Below, in pieces: positions 1 through 6,505 of a stretch of DNA of 10,240 nucleotides. Under the pieces are notes generated by a model, which worked only from the letters and a program-made list of their open reading frames with translations, was not told the origin of the DNA and did no database searches. Source of the DNA: an uncultured Oscillospiraceae bacterium (lineage in GTDB: Bacteria; Bacillota; Clostridia; Oscillospirales; Oscillospiraceae). Position 1 is the first letter of the stretch; each line of letters opens with the position of its first letter. The stretch spans positions 1 to 10,240 of the forward strand of contig CAKTPC010000071.1 of NCBI GenBank assembly GCA_934590505.1, in the 5' to 3' direction. The position numbers and the translations under genes were made by a program.

Positions 1-83
1 GGCTCATACCCGCTGCGGCGCAGGTTGATGACCACAAAGCTGCGGATGTTGGCTTCGTCTTCCAGAACGAGAATTTTCTTCAT
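1..83 (-). CDS. Response regulator, N-terminal fragment (runs off the window)
   Basis: Only the first 27 codons are present, reading MKKILVLEDEANIRSFVVIN and then LRRSGYE. This is the start of a CheY-like receiver domain: a hydrophobic beta-1 strand (ILVL), the acidic cluster E8-D9-E10 that binds Mg2+ in this family, and the first helix. The phospho-acceptor Asp and the output domain lie outside the window, so it cannot be assigned to OmpR/PhoB or another subclass. The start is supported by an AAAAGGAG ribosome binding site 7-8 nt upstream (minus strand, about 91-99). It is transcribed divergently from the operon at 321. A partner histidine kinase would be expected further along, outside the window. 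Confidence 0.85.
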   Translation of the reverse strand, partial: MKKILVLEDEANIRSFVVINLRRSGYE

Positions 84-150
84 GGCGTTTGCTCCTTTTT
101 GCCCGCAGAGCGTACCCCGCGGACGGATTTGGGTTTCAATATGACACCTA

Positions 151-159
151 ATTATAACA
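151..159 (-). promoter_or_regulatory. Extended -10 promoter for the response regulator
   Basis: On the minus strand the sequence reads TGTTATAAT: a perfect TATAAT at 151-156 preceded by the TGN extension at 157-159. The -35 region (TATCAT-like) is poor, as is common for extended -10 promoters. Transcription should start near 144, giving a 5' leader of about 60 nt before the ATG at 83. Confidence 0.6.
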
Positions 160-285
160 TGCCTTTTACAGAAATGATAGTCAAAGTTTCAAAGAAATAA
201 AATTATTTTGCATACCGATTACATGTTATGTAAATCAAATTGAGAAAAAATGTTGAGGACTTATCAGCGCGCAGGGCGATTGCCG

Positions 286-314
286 TTGATTATTAAGGCG
301 GCGGATGATAAAAT
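286..314 (+). promoter_or_regulatory. Promoter for the GTPase-nuclease operon, predicted to give a leaderless mRNA
   Basis: TTGATT (286-291), a 17-nt spacer and TAAAAT (309-314) with a TGA extension (306-308) form a good sigma-A promoter. The usual start, about 7 nt past the -10, falls at about 320-322, which is the ATG of the gene itself. No Shine-Dalgarno sequence lies at a useful distance: the only purine-rich GC stretch, AAGGCGG at 295-301, is about 20 nt away and inside the promoter spacer. A weaker alternative, TTGCAT-17-TAAATC, lies further upstream at about 210-238 and would give a normal leader. Confidence 0.5.
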
Positions 315-320
315 AACGGT

Positions 321-2915
321 ATGAGTAGTAACAATATTGTATTGGGCATACTTGCCCATGTGGACGCGGGCAAGACCACCCTGTCCGAAGCCATGCTGTA
401 CCTTTCCGGAAAACTGAAAAAGCTGGGTCGGGTGGATCATCGGGACAGCTTTCTTGACAACAACAGCCTCGAACGTGCGCGGGGCATCACGATCTTTTCA
501 AAGCAGGCAGTAATGCCGCTGGGGGAGATGACTGTGACGCTGCTGGACACGCCGGGGCATGTGGACTTTTCAGCCGAGGCCGAGCGTTCGCTTCAGGTGC
601 TTGACTATGCGGTGCTCGTCATAAGCGGGACCGACGGCGTGCAGGCGCATACCGAGACGCTCTGGAAGCTGCTGAAGCGCTATAATGTGCCGGTGTTCAT
701 ATTCGTGACGAAGATGGACCTGCCCGGCTGTGACCGGCAGGCACTCATGGACGGGCTGCGCACACGCCTGTCAGAGCGCTGCGTGGATTTCTCCGCCGAG
801 GGGGACGCGCTGTTTGAAAGTGCCGCGATGTGCTCTGAAGAGGCGATGGACGAATATATCGAGGCGGGCAGCATCGGCACGGATAGGGTGCGCGATATGC
901 TGCGCCGCCGGGAGATCTTCCCCTGCTGCTTCGGCTCCGGACTCAAGACAGAAGGTGTGGCGGAGTTCTTGGATATGCTGGAGCTCTACGCCCGACCGGG
1001 GGACTGCGGCGAGGATTTTTCGGCGCGGGTATATAAGATCGCCCGCGATGCGCAGGGAAACCGCATGACCTTCATGAAGGTCACGGGCGGCGCGCTGCGC
1101 GTGCGCAGCCTGATGAAATATGCCGACCGGGACGGCAACGCCTTTGAAGAGAAGATAAGCCAGCTGCGCATATACTCCGGTGCGAAGTACAACACGGCGG
1201 AGACTGTTCTCCCCGGCCAGATATGCGCTGGGCTCGGGCTTACGGGCACCTATCCGGGACAGGGACTCGGCGCGGCGGGAGACTTTGCCGAGCCGCTGCT
1301 GGAGCCGGTGATGAGCTACCGCGTTATTCTCCCGACGCAGAGCGATCCCGCCGTCATGCTGCCGAAGCTCATGCAGCTCGACCAGGAGGACCCGCAATTG
1401 CACATTGTCTGGAACGAGCGCACACGCGAGATAAGCGTGCAGCTCATGGGCAGAGTGCAGGCGGAGATATTCCGCAGCCTTGTTAAGGAGCGCTTCGACA
1501 CGTACATCACGCTCGATACCGGGCGCATCATGTACCGCGAGACGATAAAGGACACGGTCGAGGGCGTCGGGCATTTCGAGCCGCTGCGCCACTATGCCGA
1601 GGTGCATCTGCTGCTCGAGCCGCTGCCGCGCGGCAGCGGGATAGAGCTTTCGAGCAGCTGCCCGGAGGACGAGCTTGACCGCAATTGGCAGCGGCTCATC
1701 CTCACGCACCTTGCCGAAAAGCAGCACCTCGGCGTGCTGACCGGATCGCCCGTGACGGATATACGCTTCACGCTTGCCGCGGGGCGCGCGCACATAAAGC
1801 ACACCGAGGGCGGGGACTTCCGTCAGGCGACTTACCGTGCCGTGCGTCAGGGGCTGATGCAAGCAGAAAGCGTCCTGCTCGAACCGTGGTACAGCTTCGT
1901 GCTCGAAGTACCGGCAGAGCAGATAGGCCGGGCGATAAGCGACGTGCGTGCGATGAACGGCGAAATAGACTCTCCCGAGGACGCGGGCGGCATGATGCGC
2001 CTTGAGGGTGCGGCGCCCGTCGCGGGGATGAACGAATACATGCAGGAGCTGCTGGCCTATACCCACGGCCGGGGCAGGCTCAGCCTGACGCCGGGCGGCT
2101 ACCGGGCGTGCAGAGAGCAGCAAAAGATAGTCGATGCAATAGGCTACGAACCGGAGCGGGACACCGATAACCCTGCCGATTCCGTGTTCTGCTCGCACGG
2201 CGCGGGCGTGAACATCCCGTGGGATCAGGTGAAGGACTACATGCACCTTGAAAGCTGCCTGAAGCCGCCGGTCGAGGAGGCAGCGCCCGCCGCTGCGCCG
2301 CGGTACAGGAATCTCAGCATCGACGACCGCGAGCTTGAGGCGATAATGGAGCGCGAGTTCGGCAAGATAAAGCGCCCGCAGTATTCCGCGCGGCAGGTCA
2401 ATGCCGCGGCGAGCGAACCGGCTTTTGAGAAGAAACCGGAGTTTATCATCGTCGACGGCTATAACCTGATCTTCGCGTGGGACGAGCTTAAAAAGCTCGC
2501 CGCCGACAGGCTCGATTTAGCGCGCGGGCGGCTCATGGATATGCTGTCAAACTACTGCGGCTTTACGAAAGCGAAGCTCGTACTGGTGTTCGACGGCTTC
2601 CGCACGCCCGGAAACCCCGGCTCGCGCGAGGATTACCACAACATAAATGTCGCCTTCACGAAGGACGGCGAGACGGGAGATGCATATATCGAGCGCCTTG
2701 CCGACGAGATAGGTAAGAACTATTCCGTGCGCGTCGTGACGAGCGATAACCTGATACGGCTCTCTGCGCTGCGCTCTGGTGTGCTGCGCTGCTCGTCGGG
2801 CGAGTTCAAAAACGAAGTCGAGTGGGTGCTCGGTCAGATAGACGCGGTTCTCAAAAAAAGCAACCAGAGCGCGCATAAAACAAGGATAGCGGACAAAATA
2901 AATGGAAAACAGTGA
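321..2915 (+). CDS. EF-G/Tet(M)-like ribosomal GTPase fused to a YacP/Rae1-like NYN nuclease domain
   Basis: The protein has 864 residues. Residues 1 to about 640 are a full EF-G paralogue of the ribosomal-protection (Tet(M)/Tet(O)) type. GTPase motifs are AHVDAGKTT (12-20), RGIT (54-57), DTPGH (76-80, with the catalytic His) and TKMD (130-133, in place of the usual NKxD). Beta-barrel domain II and EF-G-like domains III-V follow. Tet(M) is about 640 residues long, so some 220 extra residues are present here. They comprise an FCSHGAG motif (623-629), an Ala/Pro-rich linker (about 640-705) and an NYN/PIN-fold domain (about 706-850). That domain has VDGYN (D712, N715), VFDGF (D758), ETGD (D787) and TSD (D809), followed by GVLR and an FKNEVE motif, as in B. 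subtilis YacP/Rae1, an mRNA endonuclease acting in the ribosomal A site. The ATG is fixed by homology of the N terminus; no ribosome binding site precedes it. The gene leads an operon and overlaps the next gene by 14 nt. It is probably a translation factor with nuclease activity; tetracycline resistance is doubtful because the drug-displacing loop is absent. Confidence 0.85.
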   Translation: MSSNNIVLGILAHVDAGKTTLSEAMLYLSGKLKKLGRVDHRDSFLDNNSLERARGITIFSKQAVMPLGEMTVTLLDTPGHVDFSAEAERSLQVLDYAVLVISGTDGVQAHTETLWKLLKRYNVPVFIFVTKMDLPGCDRQALMDGLRTRLSERCVDFSAEGDALFESAAMCSEEAMDEYIEAGSIGTDRVRDMLRRREIFPCCFGSGLKTEGVAEFLDMLELYARPGDCGEDFSARVYKIARDAQGNRMTFMKVTGGALRVRSLMKYADRDGNAFEEKISQLRIYSGAKYNTAETVLPGQICAGLGLTGTYPGQGLGAAGDFAEPLLEPVMSYRVILPTQSDPAVMLPKLMQLDQEDPQLHIVWNERTREISVQLMGRVQAEIFRSLVKERFDTYITLDTGRIMYRETIKDTVEGVGHFEPLRHYAEVHLLLEPLPRGSGIELSSSCPEDELDRNWQRLILTHLAEKQHLGVLTGSPVTDIRFTLAAGRAHIKHTEGGDFRQATYRAVRQGLMQAESVLLEPWYSFVLEVPAEQIGRAISDVRAMNGEIDSPEDAGGMMRLEGAAPVAGMNEYMQELLAYTHGRGRLSLTPGGYRACREQQKIVDAIGYEPERDTDNPADSVFCSHGAGVNIPWDQVKDYMHLESCLKPPVEEAAPAAAPRYRNLSIDDRELEAIMEREFGKIKRPQYSARQVNAAASEPAFEKKPEFIIVDGYNLIFAWDELKKLAADRLDLARGRLMDMLSNYCGFTKAKLVLVFDGFRTPGNPGSREDYHNINVAFTKDGETGDAYIERLADEIGKNYSVRVVTSDNLIRLSALRSGVLRCSSGEFKNEVEWVLGQIDAVLKKSNQSAHKTRIADKINGKQ

Positions 2916-3645
2916 ACTTCTCAAGCGCGGCGAGGATCTTGCCCGCCGCTGCGAAAATAAGGGCTGCCTGACCTCAACGGGCTTTCTCACCCCGGCGGAG
3001 CAGTACGCACTGGCACATGACGCCGAGCTGCGCTTCAGCCGCATGGTGTTCCGCGGCGGGCATGAGGACTTTGAGCGCGGCATGGCCTTCTTCCTGCCGG
3101 ACTATATGGAGGAGGCGGAGCTTGAAGAGAGCGAGCATATCCGCGCGATAAAGCTCACCGCTGCGTTCGGCGAGCCTGCCCACCGTGACTATATGGGCGC
3201 GGTGCTCGGCATGGGCGTGAACCGCGAGTGGGTAGGAGATATCATCGTCGACGGGTGCACGGCATACGTGCTGTGCCAGCCGAGCGTGCTGCACCACCTG
3301 CTGAGCATAGACAAGGTCGGGCGCTGCGGAGTGCGTGCGGAGGAGATCGCGCTCTCAGCTCTGCCGCATAAGGCGCGGCAGAGCGAGGAGCGCAGCTTCA
3401 CGCTGATGAGCCTGAGGCTTGACGCGCTGTGCTCAGGGATGTTCCGCATCTCGCGCACAGAGGCCGCGCGGCAGATCGCCGCGGGGAACGTGAGCCTTAA
3501 TTACACCGAGTGCCTGAAAGGCGACAGGAGCGTCAAGGAGGGGGACATCGTCTCACTGCGCGGCGCGGGCAAGGGCAGGCTCAAGGAGCTGGGCGGCAGC
3601 TCTAAGAAGGGCCGACTGTTTGTGACGGCTGAAATTTTCAAGTGA
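2902..3645 (+). CDS. ylmH: YlmH-like S4-domain RNA-binding protein
   Basis: This 247-residue protein matches the YlmH family in length (about 257 in B. subtilis) and architecture. An N-terminal alpha/beta region contains the family's GAVLGMGVNREWVGDI stretch near residues 100-115. A C-terminal S4 RNA-binding domain runs from about 169 to 228 (MSLRLDALCSGMFRISRTEA, then AARQIAAGNVSLN and VKEGDIVSLRGAGK). In Firmicutes ylmH usually sits in the division cluster near sepF and divIVA. B. subtilis YlmH binds 50S particles and can support ribosome-associated quality control, as the small S4 protein RqcP does. Here the ATG lies inside the end of the GTPase-nuclease gene (14-nt overlap, different frame), which implies translational coupling. 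AAGGA at 2882-2886 is rather far upstream (15 nt), so coupling may matter. The family call is firm; a role with the upstream gene is inference. Confidence 0.85.
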   Translation: MENSELLKRGEDLARRCENKGCLTSTGFLTPAEQYALAHDAELRFSRMVFRGGHEDFERGMAFFLPDYMEEAELEESEHIRAIKLTAAFGEPAHRDYMGAVLGMGVNREWVGDIIVDGCTAYVLCQPSVLHHLLSIDKVGRCGVRAEEIALSALPHKARQSEERSFTLMSLRLDALCSGMFRISRTEAARQIAAGNVSLNYTECLKGDRSVKEGDIVSLRGAGKGRLKELGGSSKKGRLFVTAEIFK

Positions 3646-3657
3646 ACGGAGAAGAAT

Positions 3658-4866
3658 ATGAAAGCTTATGAACGGCTTCTGAAATACGCGGCGATCGATA
3701 CGCAGAGCAGCGAGGATGTGCAGGGCACGCCCAGTACGCCCGGGCAGCTCAGGCTCTGCGCGCTCCTTGCGGAGGAGATGCGCGGCATCGGGCTGCAGAA
3801 GGTCTATGAGGACGGGCGCGGCTATGTCTACGGATACCTCCCGGCAAGCGCCGGCAGGGAAAAAGAGCCGACGATCGGCTTTATCGCCCACGTTGACACC
3901 GCCCCGGATTTCTCCGGGACGGATGTGAAGCCCTTGCTGCACGAGAACTACGACGGCGGAGACGTCGCACTTGGGACAAGCGGACTGGTGCTCTCGCCCG
4001 AAAAGTTCCCTGATCTCAAAGACTGCGTCGGCCAGACGCTCATAAGCACCGACGGCACAACGCTCCTCGGTGCGGACGACAAGGCTGGAGTGGCCGAGAT
4101 AATGACGGCCTGCGAGCGAGTCATAAAGGAGTACCTGCCGCACTGCGCCGTTGCCGTGGCTTTCACGCCCGACGAGGAGATAGGCAGCGGGGCGGAGCTG
4201 CTCGAGCTTGAGCGCTTCGGCGCGGACTTTGCCTATACCGTCGACGGCGACGAGGTCGGGGAGATAAACTACGAAACTTTCAACGCCGCCGCAGCGAGCT
4301 GGGAGATACACGGCGTGAACGTCCACCCCGGCAGCGCAAAGGGGATTATGATAAATGCGGCACTCGTCGCGTGTGAGATAAATTCCATGCTCCCGGCGGG
4401 GGAGGTACCGGCGGCGACCGAGGGATACGAGGGCTTTTATCACATGCTGGAAATGAATGCCTCGGTCGAGCGGGCGGAAATGAAGTATATAATCCGCGAC
4501 CATGATGCGGCAAGATTCGCGCAGCGCTGCGAAGCCATGCGCGATATCGAGAAAAACATAAACGAAAAATACGGCGCGGGCACGGCAAAGCTCACGCTGA
4601 AGGAGCAGTACCGCAACATGGCGGAGGTGCTCGCGGAGCGCATGGACATCATCGAGCGGGCACAGCGCGCGATGGAAAAGCGCGGCATCGCGCCCATCAT
4701 CCGCCCGGTGCGCGGCGGGACGGACGGCGCGCAGCTTTCGTTCCGCGGTCTGCCATGTCCGAACCTCGGCACCGGCGGCAGCGCTTTCCACGGCCCTTAT
4801 GAGCATATCACTGCGGAGCATATGAACGAAGCGGTTGACATAATACTGAATATAATCGAAGGGTGA
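3658..4866 (+). CDS. pepT: Peptidase T (tripeptide aminopeptidase, M20B)
   Basis: A cytosolic dizinc aminopeptidase that removes the N-terminal residue from tripeptides. The 402 residues are close to the 400-410 usual for the family, and the active site is complete at almost the numbering of Salmonella PepT: H78 and D80 (AHVDTAPDFSG), D140 (LGADDKAG), E173-E174 (TPDEEIGSG), D196 (VDGDEVGE) and H378 (AFHGPYEH). The family motifs HPGSAKG and RGGTDGAQLSFRGLPCPNLG are also present. The start has a good GGAGAAG ribosome binding site, and only 12 nt separate it from the ylmH stop, so it belongs to the same operon. Its stop overlaps the first possible start of the transporter gene. It may finish degradation of peptides released by proteolysis or imported by the next gene product. 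Confidence 0.95.
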   Translation: MKAYERLLKYAAIDTQSSEDVQGTPSTPGQLRLCALLAEEMRGIGLQKVYEDGRGYVYGYLPASAGREKEPTIGFIAHVDTAPDFSGTDVKPLLHENYDGGDVALGTSGLVLSPEKFPDLKDCVGQTLISTDGTTLLGADDKAGVAEIMTACERVIKEYLPHCAVAVAFTPDEEIGSGAELLELERFGADFAYTVDGDEVGEINYETFNAAAASWEIHGVNVHPGSAKGIMINAALVACEINSMLPAGEVPAATEGYEGFYHMLEMNASVERAEMKYIIRDHDAARFAQRCEAMRDIEKNINEKYGAGTAKLTLKEQYRNMAEVLAERMDIIERAQRAMEKRGIAPIIRPVRGGTDGAQLSFRGLPCPNLGTGGSAFHGPYEHITAEHMNEAVDIILNIIEG

Positions 4867-4874
4867 CAGTGCAA

Positions 4875-6152
4875 ATGAACACGACGAAGCTTTCGGCGCG
4901 CAAGTGGATCACGCTTGTCCTCATCGGTCTGTTCGGGCAGTTTGCATGGACGATCGAGAACATGTACTTCAACGTCTTTCTGTACAACACCATCTCCACC
5001 GACCCGTGGTACATTGCGGAGATGGTCGGCTGGTCGGCTGCTGCCGCGACGCTGACGACGCTTCTGATGGGCGCGCTGTCGGATAAGCTCGGCAGGAGAA
5101 AGCCGTTCATCGTAGCGGGCTATGTTCTCTGGGGGCTTTCGACCGCGGCCTTTGGGTACATCACGCCCGAGAACGCAGCGCTCCTTTTCCCGGGGGCGAA
5201 CGCCATCGCGTCGGCGGCGATGCTCGTCGTCATAATGGACTGCGTGATGACCTTCTTCGGCAGCACCGCAAACGACGCGGCCTTCAACGCCTATGTCACC
5301 GACATTACGGATAACTCGAACCGCGGCCGCGCGGAGAGCGTGCTGGCGATCCTGCCGCTTATCTCGATGCTCATCATCTTCGGCGCTTTCGACGGGCTGA
5401 CGCAGCAGGGGAGATGGCGGGAGTTCTTCGGTATCTTCGGCCTTGCGGTGAGCGTCGTCGGTGTGCTGGCCATCTTTCTTGTGAAGGACGAGCCGGGGCT
5501 CACGCGCGGGTCGGACAGCTATTTTAAGAACCTGCTCTACGGCTTCAGGCCGTCGGTCGTGAAGGAAAACCCGGAGCTGTATCTGTCGTTTGCGGCGTTC
5601 TGCCTGTTCTCCGTTGCGGTGCAGGTGTTTTTCCCGTACCTCATTATCTACATACAGAACTATCTCGGCATAACGGACTATGCGATAGTACTCGGCGTGG
5701 TGCTGATCCTAGCCTCCATTGTGAGCGTCGTGTCGGGCCGCTTTATTGACAGGCTTGGCAAGCTGCGCTTCGTGTTCCCTGCGGCGGCTGTCATGCTAGC
5801 GGGGCTTGTGGGCATGTTCTTTGTGCGCGGGAGCGTCGGCGTGATGATCGCGGGGACGGTGATGATGAGCGGGTACATGATGATGACCTCGGCGCTCGGC
5901 GCTAATATCCGCGACTGGACGCCTGCTGATAAGGCCGGGCATTTCCAAGGCATACGCATGATATTCGCGGTGCTGCTGCCGATGGTGACAGGCCCCGCGA
6001 TAGGCGCGGCGGTCATAAAGAACGGCGCGAGCACCTATGTGGAGCTGGGGCAGGTAAAGACTGTCCCGACGCCGGGGATATACCTCGCCGCGGCCGCCGT
6101 GCTGCTCCTGACCTTCGTGCCGATATTGGTGCTGCGGAAGAAAGAACGATAA
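4875..6152 (+). CDS. MFS transporter
   Basis: A major facilitator superfamily permease of 425 residues with about 12 hydrophobic segments, the normal length. The loop after helix 2 holds MFS motif A (GALSDKLGRRKP); a related motif-A-like loop (GRFIDRLGKLRF) follows helix 8 in the second half. The extended cytoplasmic segment between halves (KDEPGLTRGSDSYFKNLLYG) is typical. The substrate cannot be read from the sequence. The N-terminal half (FAWTIENMYFNVFLY, FFGSTANDAAFNAYVTDITD) resembles the sugar/cation-symporter-like group rather than drug exporters. I chose the ATG at 4875 because GAAGGGTG sits 9 nt upstream. GTG codons at 4863 and 4869 are in frame, but no ribosome binding site serves them. 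The gene is the last of the operon beginning at 321, directly after pepT. Confidence 0.85.
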   Translation: MNTTKLSARKWITLVLIGLFGQFAWTIENMYFNVFLYNTISTDPWYIAEMVGWSAAAATLTTLLMGALSDKLGRRKPFIVAGYVLWGLSTAAFGYITPENAALLFPGANAIASAAMLVVIMDCVMTFFGSTANDAAFNAYVTDITDNSNRGRAESVLAILPLISMLIIFGAFDGLTQQGRWREFFGIFGLAVSVVGVLAIFLVKDEPGLTRGSDSYFKNLLYGFRPSVVKENPELYLSFAAFCLFSVAVQVFFPYLIIYIQNYLGITDYAIVLGVVLILASIVSVVSGRFIDRLGKLRFVFPAAAVMLAGLVGMFFVRGSVGVMIAGTVMMSGYMMMTSALGANIRDWTPADKAGHFQGIRMIFAVLLPMVTGPAIGAAVIKNGASTYVELGQVKTVPTPGIYLAAAAVLLLTFVPILVLRKKER

Positions 6153-6155
6153 ACT

Positions 6156-6178
6156 TGCACAAAAAGTTCTGCACAAAA
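6156..6178 (+). repeat. Short tandem direct repeat TGCACAAAA just upstream of the asnB promoter
   Basis: TGCACAAAA occurs at 6156-6164 and again at 6170-6178, one and a half helical turns apart, ending 3 nt before the -35 box. It could be a regulator site, but with only two copies it may be chance. Confidence 0.3.
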
Positions 6179-6181
6179 CTG

Positions 6182-6210
6182 TTGACAATGTCGAATGAGA
6201 GGTGTATATT
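6182..6210 (+). promoter_or_regulatory. Strong promoter of the asparagine synthetase leader
   Basis: A perfect TTGACA (6182-6187), a 17-nt spacer and TATATT (6205-6210) make the best promoter in the window. Transcription should start at about 6217, giving a leader of about 335 nt before the asnB start codon, enough to hold the whole T-box. Confidence 0.85.
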
Positions 6211-6220
6211 ACATGCATCA

Positions 6221-6264
6221 AAAGACAGCGACGCTTCGGGACCGGTTCCGGGCGCTGTGTCTTT
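6221..6264 (+). other. Two-part hairpin at the 5' end of the leader, before T-box Stem I
   Basis: AAAGACAGCG (6221-6230) pairs with CGCTGTGTCTTT (6253-6264) with a two-base bulge. Inside it, CGGGA and TTCCG close a second short hairpin with a CCGG loop. The element begins within a few nucleotides of the predicted transcript start and is not part of the standard T-box. It may protect the 5' end or act as a weak terminator for the upstream operon, since no other terminator follows the transporter gene. It has no run of T after it beyond CTTT. Confidence 0.5.
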
Positions 6265-6285
6265 CACAAATTTACAGGCGTTTGA

Positions 6286-6505
6286 ATCCGGACAAGTAAT
6301 GCGGGGAACTCACTTACAGAGAGTGCGCGGAAGCTGAAAAGCGCACAGCCGAGCCTGCACGAATAACACCGGGTGAGCCGCGAGGGGAAAGGGAAACCGA
6401 GTATCCGAGCCGTCCGCGTCCCGCGTCAGTGGACAAGGGTTTGATTGAACCCCGGGAATGAGAAAAAAGATAGGTGGCACCGCGAGGTACAGCACTTGCC
6501 CTATC
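6286..6505 (+). promoter_or_regulatory. T-box riboswitch specific for tRNA-Asn
   Basis: Stem I is closed by ATCCGG (6286-6291) and CCGGGT (6369-6374). It contains the AGTAA motif (6295-6299), a second helix TGCGGG/CCTGCA (6300-6305 with 6354-6359), the AGAGAG bulge region (about 6318-6323) and an apical stem GTGCGC/GCGCAC around a GGAAGCTGAAAA loop. The specifier loop reads GAAT-AAC-A, with the Asn codon AAC at 6365-6367. Stem III is GGGTT/AACCC (6437-6452). The T-box core AGGTGGCACCGCG is at 6472-6484. The antiterminator forms from GATAGG (6469-6474) with CCTATC (6500-6505), a TGGCACC bulge, and GCGAG with CTTGC. The bulge UGGC matches a tRNA ending GCCA, and tRNA-Asn has G as discriminator base. 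Two independent parts of the RNA thus name the same tRNA, in agreement with the downstream gene. Confidence 0.95.

Larger units (their letters stand above)
84..320. other. Divergent AT-rich intergenic region
   Basis: This 237-nt gap is much richer in A+T than the flanking genes, especially 140-260. It contains promoters facing both ways (described separately). I see no credible small ORF, no terminator hairpin and no clear operator palindrome in it. Confidence 0.6.

Noticed and set aside
321..2240. Annotation as a tetracycline resistance gene
   Set aside because: Overall fold and length of the first 640 residues match Tet(M), but the drug-displacing loop is replaced and a nuclease domain is added. 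A housekeeping or rescue function fits better.
771..2246. Long open frame of 491 codons on the minus strand
   Set aside because: It lies antisense to the conserved GTPase gene. Its translation is low-complexity, rich in Arg, His and Ala, and shows no family motif. It is a by-product of high GC.
3553..4821. Open frame of 422 codons on the minus strand
   Set aside because: Antisense to pepT and ylmH, which have complete active-site and domain motifs. The composition is shadow-like and no ribosome binding site was found.
4863..4874. GTG starts for the transporter gene at 4863 and 4869
   Set aside because: No ribosome binding site at the right distance. GAAGGGTG serves the ATG at 4875.
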